A DNA stretch of 64,000 bases from Comamonadaceae bacterium UBA4962 (lineage in GTDB: Bacteria > Pseudomonadota > Gammaproteobacteria > Burkholderiales > Burkholderiaceae_C): NCBI GenBank assembly GCA_002397315.1, contig DHAE01000023.1, positions 1 to 64,000 of the forward strand. The letters run 5' to 3'. This document shows positions 40,500 to 47,576 of this stretch, in pieces. Each line of letters starts with the position of its first letter. Within the stretch, counting starts at the first letter, position 1. The notes beneath the pieces were generated by a model. That model ran no database searches, was not told the origin of the DNA, and worked only from the letters and a program-made list of their open reading frames with translations. The translations under genes were made by a program, and so were the position numbers.

Positions 40500-40987
40500 G
40501 CGCAGTCCTCGACCCGTGCTGTGGCAGCCGGATGATGTGGTTCGATCGTGCTGACCCAAGGGTGATCTTCGGGGACTGCCGGCGCGAGACGCTGACCGTG
40601 ACCGACAACTCGAAGGGCAACAAGTCTGGCACTCGCACGCTGCACATCGAGCCTGACGCCATCATGGATTTCCGCGATCTGCCATTCCCCGACGGAACGT
40701 TTCGCCTTGTGTCGTTCGATCCCCCGCATCTTGTGCGCGCCGGTCCGCGCTCCTGGCTTGCGGCGAAGTACGGGAAGCTCGGGCCGGATTGGCGCGATGA
40801 CATCCGGCAGGGGTTCGCCGAATGCTGGCGTGTCCTGGCGCCTCATGGAACGCTGGTCTTCAAATGGAACGAGACACAAGTTCCGTTGCGCGACGTGCTG
40901 CCACTGGCACCGGAGCCACCACTGTTCGGACACCGCTCCGGACGCAAAGGGCTCACCCATTGGCTCGTATTCCTGAAAGCCGCATGA
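40496..40987 (+). CDS. Phage DNA methyltransferase (class I SAM-dependent)
   Basis: 163 residues. LDPCCGSRMMWFD (5-17) replaces a standard motif I and DPPHL (75-79) is motif IV, after DLPFPDGTFRLVSF. The C-terminal WRVLAPHGTLVFKWNE is the usual strand before motif VIII. Similar short phage enzymes methylate adenine or act on DNA bases, but the target is not visible. No endonuclease partner, so probably protection from host restriction. Confidence 0.7.
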   Translation: MSAVLDPCCGSRMMWFDRADPRVIFGDCRRETLTVTDNSKGNKSGTRTLHIEPDAIMDFRDLPFPDGTFRLVSFDPPHLVRAGPRSWLAAKYGKLGPDWRDDIRQGFAECWRVLAPHGTLVFKWNETQVPLRDVLPLAPEPPLFGHRSGRKGLTHWLVFLKAA

Positions 40988-41079
40988 AGCCAGCAGCCGC
41001 CCTAATCGCATGGCTAGCCGCCATGTCCCTTGCCCTCGCACTCGCAGCAGTGCGGGTGCATCCACCTTTCTTCTACTGA
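40984..41079 (+). CDS. Tiny membrane peptide (31 residues)
   Basis: One hydrophobic helix (ALIAWLAAMSLALALAAV) with an aromatic C-terminus. Its ATG overlaps the methyltransferase stop (ATGA), which supports translation. Unknown role. Confidence 0.45.
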   Translation: MKPAAALIAWLAAMSLALALAAVRVHPPFFY

Positions 41080-41084
41080 CAGCC

Positions 41085-41300
41085 ATGACACACCCACAGC
41101 TGCAGGAATCCTGGGACGAGGCAATGGCCTGCGCCCAGATCGAGTACGACCAAGCAACCAACCAAGGAAACAACCATGTCCATCGCCTGCATGATCCTCG
41201 GCCAATCCGGCACGGGGAAAACCGCCAGCCTGCGCAACCTCGACCCGGCGCACACCCTGCTGATCCAGCCGGTGAAGAAGCCGCTTCCGTTCCGCTCTAG
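41085..41300 (+). CDS. Uncertain small ORF overlapping the Sak4-like gene
   Basis: 71 residues from ATG 41085, 5 bases after the previous stop. The first 30 residues (THPQLQESWDEAMACAQIEY) look protein-like, but the last 42 overlap the ATPase gene in another frame and are Pro/Arg-rich. Possibly the true gene ended earlier or only couples translation. Confidence 0.3.
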   Translation: MTHPQLQESWDEAMACAQIEYDQATNQGNNHVHRLHDPRPIRHGENRQPAQPRPGAHPADPAGEEAASVPL

Positions 41301-41844
41301 CGGCTGGTCCTACTTCGACAAGGACAAGGCCCCGAGCGGGAACGTCTTCGTGACCGACCAAGCCGCGCAGATCATCAAGCTGATGCGCGGAACCAAGCGC
41401 CAAATCATTGTGCTGGATGACTTCCAGTACATCCTTGCAAACGAGTTCATGCGCCGCGTTCTGGACAAAGAAACCGGCAATGCGGCTTTCGCCAAGTACA
41501 ACGAGATTGCCCGCAACGCCTGGGACATCCTGATGGCGGCGAGCCAGCTCGCAGACAACAAGCGTGTGTACATCCTGGGCCACACGCAGGAAGACGAGAA
41601 CGGCCGGACCAAGGCCAAGACTATCGGCAAGCTGCTGGACGAGAAGATCACGCTGGAAGGCCTGCTCACCATCGTTCTGCGAACCGCAGTCATCAACGGG
41701 CAGTACCTGTTCACGACGCAAAACAGTGGGCTCGACACCGTGAAGACACCGCTTGGCCTGTTCGATTCCGACCAGATCGACAACGATCTGGCAGCGGTGG
41801 ACGCCGCGATCTTCAGCTACTACGAACTCTCCGAAGCCGCCTAA
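41176..41844 (+). CDS. AAA/RecA-like ATPase, Sak4-like recombination protein
   Basis: 222 residues. Walker A GQSGTGKT (9-16), Walker B IIVLDDF (about 78-84), then a sensor-like VYILGHTQED. Phage proteins of this kind (Sak4 and relatives) are RecA-like single-strand annealing or helicase-type ATPases and usually sit before an SSB gene, as here. It should act with the next gene in phage recombination. Confidence 0.75.
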   Translation: MSIACMILGQSGTGKTASLRNLDPAHTLLIQPVKKPLPFRSSGWSYFDKDKAPSGNVFVTDQAAQIIKLMRGTKRQIIVLDDFQYILANEFMRRVLDKETGNAAFAKYNEIARNAWDILMAASQLADNKRVYILGHTQEDENGRTKAKTIGKLLDEKITLEGLLTIVLRTAVINGQYLFTTQNSGLDTVKTPLGLFDSDQIDNDLAAVDAAIFSYYELSEAA

Positions 41845-41861
41845 CCAGCGGCTTTTTCTTT
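41836..41861 (+). terminator. Terminator-like hairpin spanning a stop codon
   Basis: GCCGC, loop CTAACCA containing the TAA of the ATPase gene, GCGGC, then TTTTTCTTT. Lies 26 bases before the start of the SSB-like gene. Confidence 0.55.
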
Positions 41862-41887
41862 GTCCCAGACGTTACCAAGAGGAAACC

Positions 41888-42547
41888 ATGTACGCACTCG
41901 ACCAACAAGCAGCCCGCGAGGCCGACCAGATCGGCTCCTACCTGAACGAATCCGGCAAGTACAAGGGCCGGCTTCTCCGCGCCGAGAAGCTCCTGAGCAA
42001 GCAAAAGGGCACGCACGGCGTGGGCTTCACTTTCGAGGCAGAAGACAAGCGCACCACCCGGTTCGACGTATGGACCATCAACGGCAAGGGCGAGCATCTG
42101 CCCGGGTACAAGTTCATCAACGCGCTGCTGGCATGCATGAAGGTCAGGCAAGTCACCGAAGGCCGCGCCAAGGTGGATCGCTACAACTGGGACACCAAGC
42201 AAACCGAGCAGGTGGACGCCACGGTGTTCCCTGAGCTGATGAACAAGCCTGTTGGCCTCGTGCTGCGCAACACCGAGTACGAGAAGATGCGCGACGGCAT
42301 GCTGACCGGCGAAACCGGATGGCGGCTGGAGCCGGTCCTGCCGTTCGATGCAGAGCACGAGTTCACCTCCAGCGAGATCCTGGATCGCAAAACCAAGCCG
42401 GAGAAGCTGGGCGCAGTCCTCGCGACGTTGGCGGACCGGCCGCTCAAGAAGCGCGCTGTTGCAGCCACTGCAGACCATAGCGCGGCACAACCTCGCAGCG
42501 GTGGCAGCGGATTCGAGGATATGGATGACGATTCCATCCCGTTCTGA
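41888..42547 (+). CDS. Single-stranded DNA-binding-like phage protein with SSB-type tail
   Basis: 219 residues. The body (YLNESGKYKGRLLRAEKLLS, RTTRFDVWTINGKGE) resembles a phage family used as functional SSB next to Sak4-type ATPases. The last residues, FEDMDDDSIPF, are the same kind of acidic tip (DDDIPF) by which bacterial SSB recruits partner proteins. AGAGGA site before ATG. Sequence of the OB-fold is not the bacterial type. Confidence 0.75.
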   Translation: MYALDQQAAREADQIGSYLNESGKYKGRLLRAEKLLSKQKGTHGVGFTFEAEDKRTTRFDVWTINGKGEHLPGYKFINALLACMKVRQVTEGRAKVDRYNWDTKQTEQVDATVFPELMNKPVGLVLRNTEYEKMRDGMLTGETGWRLEPVLPFDAEHEFTSSEILDRKTKPEKLGAVLATLADRPLKKRAVAATADHSAAQPRSGGSGFEDMDDDSIPF

Positions 42548-42549
42548 TC

Positions 42550-42765
42550 ATGCCGATCCCCGACACCAGCGACGACGAAAAGATGGCGCTGATCGGGCGG
42601 CAGACAGTCCTGCGGAAGGCGAAGCGCGAGGCCCTGCAGCGGCTTCGCGACATCGTCGTTCCGCTGCTCAACACCGGCGCGGACACGTCCTCACTCCGTG
42701 CCGAGATGCTGCCGCTCATTGAGGAAATCGAACAGGCCGACAAGGCGCTTTCCGAACTGTGCTGA
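42550..42765 (+). CDS. Small helical phage protein
   Basis: 71 residues, helical throughout (KMALIGRQTVLRKAKREALQ, AEMLPLIEEIEQADKALSEL). Two bases after the SSB-like stop. Possibly a partner of the recombination proteins. Not recognised. Confidence 0.5.
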   Translation: MPIPDTSDDEKMALIGRQTVLRKAKREALQRLRDIVVPLLNTGADTSSLRAEMLPLIEEIEQADKALSELC

Positions 42766-42767
42766 CC

Positions 42768-43082
42768 ATGACCAAAATCTCCCGCATCGACCCCTCCGCA
42801 CTCTCCATCGTTGACAAGCCCTACACCGATGGCCGTGCCCGGCCCGCGTCCAAGTACGACGATATCTTTTCGCGCGTGGAGCAGAACAAAAGGCTGCGGT
42901 GCCCCGCTGGCACGGCTGGCAAGCTCAGTGGACGGCTCAAACATTGGCTCGCCAAGCAGGGCCACAAGAACGTCGTCGTCCGCGCCCGAGAGCGCTGCGA
43001 CGACGGACAGGGCGGCGTCTGGTGGATCAAGCCAGAGGAAAAGCCCAAGACCGTATGGCAGGGGCTGCGCAAAGCCGCCTGA
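42768..43082 (+). CDS. Small basic phage protein
   Basis: 104 residues, basic: DIFSRVEQNKRLRCPAG, RLKHWLAKQGHKNVVVRAR, with a CDDGQGGVWW segment. Looks like a nucleic-acid-binding protein. A GTG at 42759 is an alternative start. Confidence 0.55.
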   Translation: MTKISRIDPSALSIVDKPYTDGRARPASKYDDIFSRVEQNKRLRCPAGTAGKLSGRLKHWLAKQGHKNVVVRARERCDDGQGGVWWIKPEEKPKTVWQGLRKAA

Positions 43083-43098
43083 CCCACCTCAACCCCAA

Positions 43099-43134
43099 GG
43101 CCCGCCGCCCACAGCCGCGGGCCTTTTCATTTCT
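43099..43134 (+). terminator. Terminator-like hairpin before a methyltransferase gene
   Basis: GGCCCGC, 11-base loop, GCGGGCC, then TTTTCATTTCT. The next ATG is 4 bases later without a visible Shine-Dalgarno sequence. Confidence 0.6.
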
Positions 43135-43137
43135 GCC

Positions 43138-43911
43138 ATGGCCGCCTACTACAACGAGATCGACCCGTATGCGGCCCAGTGGCTGCGCAACCTCATCGCT
43201 GCCGGGCACATCGCGTCCGGGGTGGTGGACGAAAGGAGCATCGAGGATGTTCACCCCGCTGATGTCCGGGAGTTTACCCAGTGTCATTGGTTTGCAGGAA
43301 TTGCCGTCTGGTCCCTGGCCCTCCGCCGCGCCGGCTGGCCAGACGACCGACCTGTTTGGACCGGTTCCTGTCCTTGCCAACCTTTCTCCAAGGCAGGCAA
43401 AGGCCTTGGATTTGCTGACGAGCGGCACCTTTGGCCCGCCTGGCACTGGCTTATCCAAGAGTGCGGACCTGGCATGGTCCTTGGCGAGCAGGTTTCCGAT
43501 GCCGTCAAAAAGGGATGGCTCGACCTCGCAGCTACCGACATGGAGGGCATCGGCTACGCCATCGGGGCGCTGCGTTTTAGATCCTCCGATGTCGGCGAGC
43601 CAATTGGACGCCGACGCATCTACTTTGCTGCCCAGCCTCGCGGCACGCGAATGGAGAGACAGTTCCCAAGCGCAGATCCTAGCCAGACTCGACCGAGGAG
43701 ATGGCATGGCAAAGAGGATTTGCTCGCTGTCGCCAGCGCTCCGCTCCAGCCCGGAGATCGTTGGCCTCAACCCATCATTCGCCGCGTGGACCATGGGCTT
43801 GCCGGATGCGTGGGAAGACTGCGCGCCTATGGCAACTCCCTAAACGCAGTGGCGGCGGAAAACTTCATCCGTGCCGTGATTGACACCGTAGGCAGACCGC
43901 GCGCTGCATAA
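43138..43911 (+). CDS. C5-cytosine DNA methyltransferase-like protein
   Basis: 257 residues. TGSCPCQPFSKAGKGLGFAD carries the motif IV Pro-Cys-Gln with catalytic C80; motif VI-like LGEQV and the VIII-like GEPIGRRRIYFAA follow, and a C-terminal GNSLNAVAAENFIRAV is motif X-like. The usual motif I (FAGxGG) is reduced to FAGIAVWSLALRRAG. Likely solitary, modifying phage DNA against host restriction. Weak translation start. Confidence 0.75.
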   Translation: MAAYYNEIDPYAAQWLRNLIAAGHIASGVVDERSIEDVHPADVREFTQCHWFAGIAVWSLALRRAGWPDDRPVWTGSCPCQPFSKAGKGLGFADERHLWPAWHWLIQECGPGMVLGEQVSDAVKKGWLDLAATDMEGIGYAIGALRFRSSDVGEPIGRRRIYFAAQPRGTRMERQFPSADPSQTRPRRWHGKEDLLAVASAPLQPGDRWPQPIIRRVDHGLAGCVGRLRAYGNSLNAVAAENFIRAVIDTVGRPRAA

Positions 43912-43935
43912 ACCCACCACAACACAGGAGGCCGC

Positions 43936-44892
43936 ATGGCACAGCAAGACAGAGAACGAGCTGCCTTTGAAGCACTACATCAATTCAAGTCCGATCCATC
44001 GGCGCTAAAGCGCGATCTAAAGGGTAAGCGATATATCTACACCCACGTGAACGGAATGTGGGAAGGCTGGCAGGCACGCGCCGCACTCGCAGCCCCGGCC
44101 GCCCAGGAGGCCGAGCCCGCCGGCTACCGGATCAGCGACCCCGAAGAGCCAGAGATCGGCAGCTGGTTCTCAGAGACGCCGGCACGGGCGAAGTACGGCC
44201 TAGTTTCGGAGCCGCTCTACGCCCACCCTCCGCGCCCCCAGGCGGATGCGGGAGCAGCGCCGGCCGCGCCCGAGGGGTGGCGGCTGGTGCCGGTGGAGCC
44301 GACGAAAGCAATGCTGCGCGCCGGCTCGATCGACCTGGGACTTGGCAACACGACGGGCACGCTCACGAGGGCGGGAGAGTGCTACCGCGCGGTGCTCGCC
44401 GCAGCGCCCCAGGCGCCCGCCGCACCCACCGCTGCGGCAGCAGAGCAGGTATCGGCAGATGAAGAGGCAGTGCTGGACAAGATGGTAGCCAAGGCGTGGG
44501 ATCGCTTTGAAGCCGAAATGGAACGGCTCCAGGCGCCCGCCGCAGGGGCAGCGCCAACGGATGCGGAGATCGAGGCGTTCCGCGAAGCGTTCGACTGGGA
44601 GGGCTACACCGACCCGCGAGTGGCGCAACGTGCGTTTGGGCGCGCCGTGCTGGCCCGCTGGGGTGCCGCTGCCCCCGCTCAGGAGGCAGCACCGCTGACC
44701 TATGCCGAGCTGCAGGAGGTGAAGCGCGCCGCGGACGACATCGAGGACTGCGGCGAGACGGATGTCGACTATGACCTGCTGCTGCGTGCGGCCATGGCGG
44801 GCTATCTGGAGTGCGCGCGGTTTCAGGTGCTGGACCAGTCGGCCTTGGACCGGGCCGCTGCCCGCGCGCGGCAGGAAGGCGGTGCAGCATGA
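43936..44892 (+). CDS. Large hypothetical early protein with repeated linker segments
   Basis: 318 residues. Starts with a small domain (AFEALHQFKSDPSALKRDLKG ends about residue 45), then Ala/Pro linkers separating modules, one of which (PEGWRLVPVEPTKAMLRAG, YRAVLAAAP) is common in early genes of betaproteobacterial phages. AGGAGG site before ATG. Role unknown. Confidence 0.6.
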   Translation: MAQQDRERAAFEALHQFKSDPSALKRDLKGKRYIYTHVNGMWEGWQARAALAAPAAQEAEPAGYRISDPEEPEIGSWFSETPARAKYGLVSEPLYAHPPRPQADAGAAPAAPEGWRLVPVEPTKAMLRAGSIDLGLGNTTGTLTRAGECYRAVLAAAPQAPAAPTAAAAEQVSADEEAVLDKMVAKAWDRFEAEMERLQAPAAGAAPTDAEIEAFREAFDWEGYTDPRVAQRAFGRAVLARWGAAAPAQEAAPLTYAELQEVKRAADDIEDCGETDVDYDLLLRAAMAGYLECARFQVLDQSALDRAAARARQEGGAA

Positions 44893-45110
44893 GCACCGAC
44901 AGAAATGCCACCCTGGCAGTGATGGCTGGGCCGATCATAAAGGTGACCACACGCACCCCTCCACAGGGTAGCCCCGTGCTACTCGTGAACGGCAACGGGG
45001 TTTACGCAGTGGGCTACTTCACAGGCGCCGGATGGCGCATCGGCGCAGACACCTACCCACTGGCTGCCGTCAAGGCATTCCGGGAAATTGGCACTGTGAA
45101 GGAGGTTTGA
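44889..45110 (+). CDS. Small phage protein
   Basis: 73 residues, mainly beta (GPIIKVTTRTPPQGSPVLLV, GVYAVGYFTGAGWRIG). Start fixed by ATGA overlap. Unknown. Confidence 0.5.
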   Translation: MSTDRNATLAVMAGPIIKVTTRTPPQGSPVLLVNGNGVYAVGYFTGAGWRIGADTYPLAAVKAFREIGTVKEV

Positions 45111-45111
45111 C

Positions 45112-45435
45112 ATGAGCCTAGACGTGTCTCTCGAAGACGAGGACGGCAAAGAGCTGTATGAGGCCAACATCACCCACAACCTCGCCGACATGGCCAGAGC
45201 GGCGGGGATCTACATGTGCCTCTGGCGTCCCGAGGAGATCGGGATCACCCGGGCATCAGAAGTGATCGAGCCACTTGCCAAGGGCCTTGCTGACTTGGCG
45301 ACCAACCAGGGAAAGTACGAAGCCTACAACGCATCGAACGGCTGGGGCATGTGGAAACACTTCGTGCCCTTCTGCGCGGCATATCTGCAGGCTTGCCGCG
45401 ACCACCCGAACGCTCTTGTGCGGGTGTGCCGATGA
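45112..45435 (+). CDS. Conserved phage protein
   Basis: 107 residues. ANITHNLADMARAAGIYMCLW and KYEAYNASNGWGMWKHFVPF are a pattern I recognise from phages of several hosts, without known function. ATGA overlap with the next gene. Confidence 0.6.
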   Translation: MSLDVSLEDEDGKELYEANITHNLADMARAAGIYMCLWRPEEIGITRASEVIEPLAKGLADLATNQGKYEAYNASNGWGMWKHFVPFCAAYLQACRDHPNALVRVCR

Positions 45436-45629
45436 AGAGCCCCACAAAGGGCCGCCCTCGCCTCACCTTCGCCGACCTGGCCCGGGTCCGGTGCATGGTC
45501 TGCGACAAGGACAAGCCAGCGGCAGGGGCACAGAGATTCCACGCTCTCCACGTATGCGGGGAGTGTGGGAGCAAGATCAATCAACGCGTGGCCGAGAAGG
45601 GCGCGCAGAAGGAGCAAAGGAATGCCTGA
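45432..45629 (+). CDS. Small zinc-ribbon protein
   Basis: 65 residues, two Cys pairs (CMVC and CGEC) 25 residues apart, a four-Cys zinc ribbon in a basic protein. Probably binds nucleic acid. Overlaps neighbours by 4 and 8 bases. Confidence 0.6.
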   Translation: MKSPTKGRPRLTFADLARVRCMVCDKDKPAAGAQRFHALHVCGECGSKINQRVAEKGAQKEQRNA

Positions 45630-45948
45630 CGCACAGGAATTCGCCGATCGCTGGTACTGCCAGCACGGGCCATGCTGCGCAGGTTGTGACTGGTGGCACC
45701 AGCACAGCAGCATCGTCGGTGAGTGTCATCGATCAGCGCCGGTGTCAGCAACAGAGCGTGCCGGAATGCTGGGTATGTCATGGCACAACTACCCGCTGAA
45801 GGCCGGTCATGTGTTCACCCTGCGTGACCACCACTGCGGCGATTTCAAGGATGATTTTGACTGGTCCACCCTGCCACCGCACTACCTGCGCCGGATTGGA
45901 TGGCCGCCGCCCAACCAAGGAGCCACCGATGGCAACGTCAAAGCGTAG
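45622..45948 (+). CDS. Cys/His-rich hypothetical phage protein
   Basis: 108 residues. CQHGPCCAGCDWWHQH and later GECH suggest a metal-binding site (possibly iron-sulfur or zinc). C-terminal half has HHCGDFKDDF. No family named. Confidence 0.55.
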   Translation: MPDAQEFADRWYCQHGPCCAGCDWWHQHSSIVGECHRSAPVSATERAGMLGMSWHNYPLKAGHVFTLRDHHCGDFKDDFDWSTLPPHYLRRIGWPPPNQGATDGNVKA

Positions 45949-46060
45949 CCGCAAGTACGGCAACCCGAAAGACCCTGACCGCTGGCAAGAGCCCGAGCCA
46001 GCCCCAAAACCAGAGCCCGCCGAGTGCGGGCTTTTTGCTTCCCGGCATTGCCGGGTGTAG
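45929..46060 (+). CDS. Small Pro/Lys-rich ORF
   Basis: 43 residues; AGGAG site before ATG 45929. Basic N-terminus, repeated Pro-Glu in the middle. Its 3' part runs through the terminator-like hairpin at 46015, which makes the true extent uncertain. Confidence 0.4.
   Translation: MATSKRSRKYGNPKDPDRWQEPEPAPKPEPAECGLFASRHCRV
46015..46055 (+). terminator. Terminator-like hairpin plus second hairpin before the Lar-like gene
   Basis: GCCCGC-CGAGT-GCGGGC and TTTTTGCTT (46015-46040), then CCCGGC-ATT-GCCGGG (46041-46055), then GAGGA of the next gene. Confidence 0.6.
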
Positions 46061-46068
46061 AGGACACC

Positions 46069-46563
46069 ATGAGATATGACGATGAGTTGTTGCCCTGCCC
46101 GTTCTGCGGATGCCGCGTCAGAAAGCTCCGCACGCGTCTGAGCAAGGCTTGGGTAGCACAGTGCGATTCCTGTGATGCAGGGCCCAGCTTTGAGGGCAGC
46201 AGAGACGAGGTTGTCGCAATCTGGAACCGCCGCGCTACCGACGGCCGAGACGCCCGCATCGCAGAGCTGGAGGCGGAGTTGGCAGCCCTGAAGGCGACCG
46301 CTCCAATTCCGCCGAATTCGACGGAATTAGCCCCCGCCACCCCCTGGTATCCAGACGACTCTGGAGAGTGGGCGGAGGTGCCGGAGGATCTGATGGAGAT
46401 GCCGGCAGGGCTGTCTCCTGAAGCGTTGGTCGCCGTACTCACCGAAAACGAGCGAGAGACACGCGTCTACATTCGAGCAGACAAAGAAGCCGGCCACTGG
46501 AATTGGCGCGTTAGTCCAAACCTTGGCGTCCGCATCGTCGCCTACAAGGTGGTGAAGCCATGA
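46069..46563 (+). CDS. Lar-like restriction-alleviation protein (zinc-finger N-terminus)
   Basis: 164 residues. The first 50 residues carry the Lar-type pattern LLPCPFCG, then WVAQCDSC and EVVAIWNRR. In lambdoid Rac prophage, Lar modulates type I restriction. The C-terminal 100 residues (acidic linker then VRIVAYKVVKP) are not part of the usual 60-residue protein, so it is a fusion or an extended homologue. Confidence 0.65.
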   Translation: MRYDDELLPCPFCGCRVRKLRTRLSKAWVAQCDSCDAGPSFEGSRDEVVAIWNRRATDGRDARIAELEAELAALKATAPIPPNSTELAPATPWYPDDSGEWAEVPEDLMEMPAGLSPEALVAVLTENERETRVYIRADKEAGHWNWRVSPNLGVRIVAYKVVKP

Positions 46564-46994
46564 AGCTCAAGATCAAGAAGCTGCACCCGGACGCCGTGGT
46601 GCCTCAGTACCAGACTGCAGGGGCTGCGTGCTTTGACCTGCATGCGATCGACGACGGATTCGTCGACGACATCTCCCACCCGAACTGGACGTTTCCGATC
46701 GGACTGGCCTTCGAGGTGCCGGCAGGCCACGCGATGCTGATCTTCAGCCGTAGCGGCCACGGCTTCAGCTACGGGGTCCGCCTCGCCAACTGCGTCGGGG
46801 TGATCGACTCCGATTACCGCGGGCCGGTGTCGGTCAAGCTGACGGCCGATATGGAGGGGCGGCTCCAGGTGAAGGGCGGCGACCGCATCGCCCAGGCCAT
46901 GATCGTGCCCATCCCCCGCCTCGAGTTCGAGGTGGTAGAAGAGTTGACCACCACAGAGCGCGGCACCGGCGGGTTCGGCAGCACGGGGGCGTGA
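46560..46994 (+). CDS. dut: dUTP diphosphatase
   Basis: 144 residues with all five dUTPase motifs: AACFDL (22-27), SRSGHG, CVGVIDSDYRG, GDRIAQ and C-terminal RGTGGFGSTG. Trimeric enzyme converting dUTP to dUMP, keeping uracil out of phage DNA. Overlaps the Lar-like gene by 4 bases. Confidence 0.93.
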   Translation: MKLKIKKLHPDAVVPQYQTAGAACFDLHAIDDGFVDDISHPNWTFPIGLAFEVPAGHAMLIFSRSGHGFSYGVRLANCVGVIDSDYRGPVSVKLTADMEGRLQVKGGDRIAQAMIVPIPRLEFEVVEELTTTERGTGGFGSTGA

Positions 46995-46995
46995 G

Positions 46996-47163
46996 ATGAC
47001 TCGCCAAAAGATCATCAACGCCCTGGCAATAACTGGCTGGACTATTGCCGCGATCATCACTATCGCCGGCATCTGCCTTGCGTTCTATTCGGTGGGCGTG
47101 TTCGCCGCTCAAGTGAGCAACGCTGTCGCCACCGTGAACGCCCAGGGCGCCTGCCCGAAGTGA
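46996..47163 (+). CDS. Small single-TM protein
   Basis: 55 residues. Membrane helix GWTIAAIITIAGICLAFYSVGVF and a short tail. Begins 1 base after the dut stop, in GAG-ATG context. Unknown. Confidence 0.5.
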   Translation: MTRQKIINALAITGWTIAAIITIAGICLAFYSVGVFAAQVSNAVATVNAQGACPK

Positions 47164-47166
47164 ACC

Positions 47167-47186
47167 GATGCCGGAATTCCGGCATC
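47167..47186. promoter_or_regulatory. 20-bp perfect palindrome before the excisionase-like gene
   Basis: GATGCCGG-AATT-CCGGCATC, 3 bases after a stop codon. Either a hairpin or a binding site for a dimeric regulator of the int module. Confidence 0.4.
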
Positions 47187-47198
47187 GCCCCATCCCCG

Positions 47199-47228
47199 GG
47201 CCCGCATAGCGCGGGCCTTTTTGTTTCT
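47199..47228 (+). terminator. Terminator-like hairpin fused to ribosome site
   Basis: GGCCCGC-ATAGC-GCGGGCC, then TTTTTGTTTCT and GGAG, with ATG at 47238. Very similar to the hairpin at 37874. Confidence 0.65.
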
Positions 47229-47237
47229 GGAGACAGC

Positions 47238-47576
47238 ATGAAACCCAAGGACGCGGCCCAGGTGCTGGGCCTTTCCGTGTCGGCAGTCTACGCCCTCGCG
47301 GCGCCAGATGGCCCAATCCCCTGCTTCCGCTTCGGCCGACGCATCGAGTTCGATGAAACAGACATCCAGGAGTACAAACAATCATGCCGATCAGCCGTGA
47401 CAAATCGCGCGGTACGTTCGTCTTTGAGTTCGACCGTATCGTCAACGGCGTGCGTGTCCGCGCTCGAAAGCGCCTTCCAAAGGCTTGGAGTCAAGCCCAG
47501 GCGGACGAATACGACCGCAAAGAGTCCGCGCACCTCTACGCAGCCGCGAATGACGTTGGTGTCGCAGACCGGCTGA
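47238..47576 (+). CDS. Excisionase / MerR-like HTH protein overlapping int
   Basis: 112 residues. The first about 52 form a compact winged HTH of the AlpA/Xis type (MKPKDAAQVLGLSVSAVYAL, then PCFRFGRRIEFDETDIQEYK). The remaining 60 residues overlap the integrase gene by 193 bases in another frame and look like by-product sequence, Ser/Thr-rich. A likely directionality factor; the length is unusual. Confidence 0.6.
   Translation: MKPKDAAQVLGLSVSAVYALAAPDGPIPCFRFGRRIEFDETDIQEYKQSCRSAVTNRAVRSSLSSTVSSTACVSALESAFQRLGVKPRRTNTTAKSPRTSTQPRMTLVSQTG

Noticed and set aside
47199..47228. Simple terminator ending the early operon before int
   Set aside because: Its T-tract continues into the GGAG of the next gene and the same design recurs upstream, so it is treated as a cassette and not the operon end.
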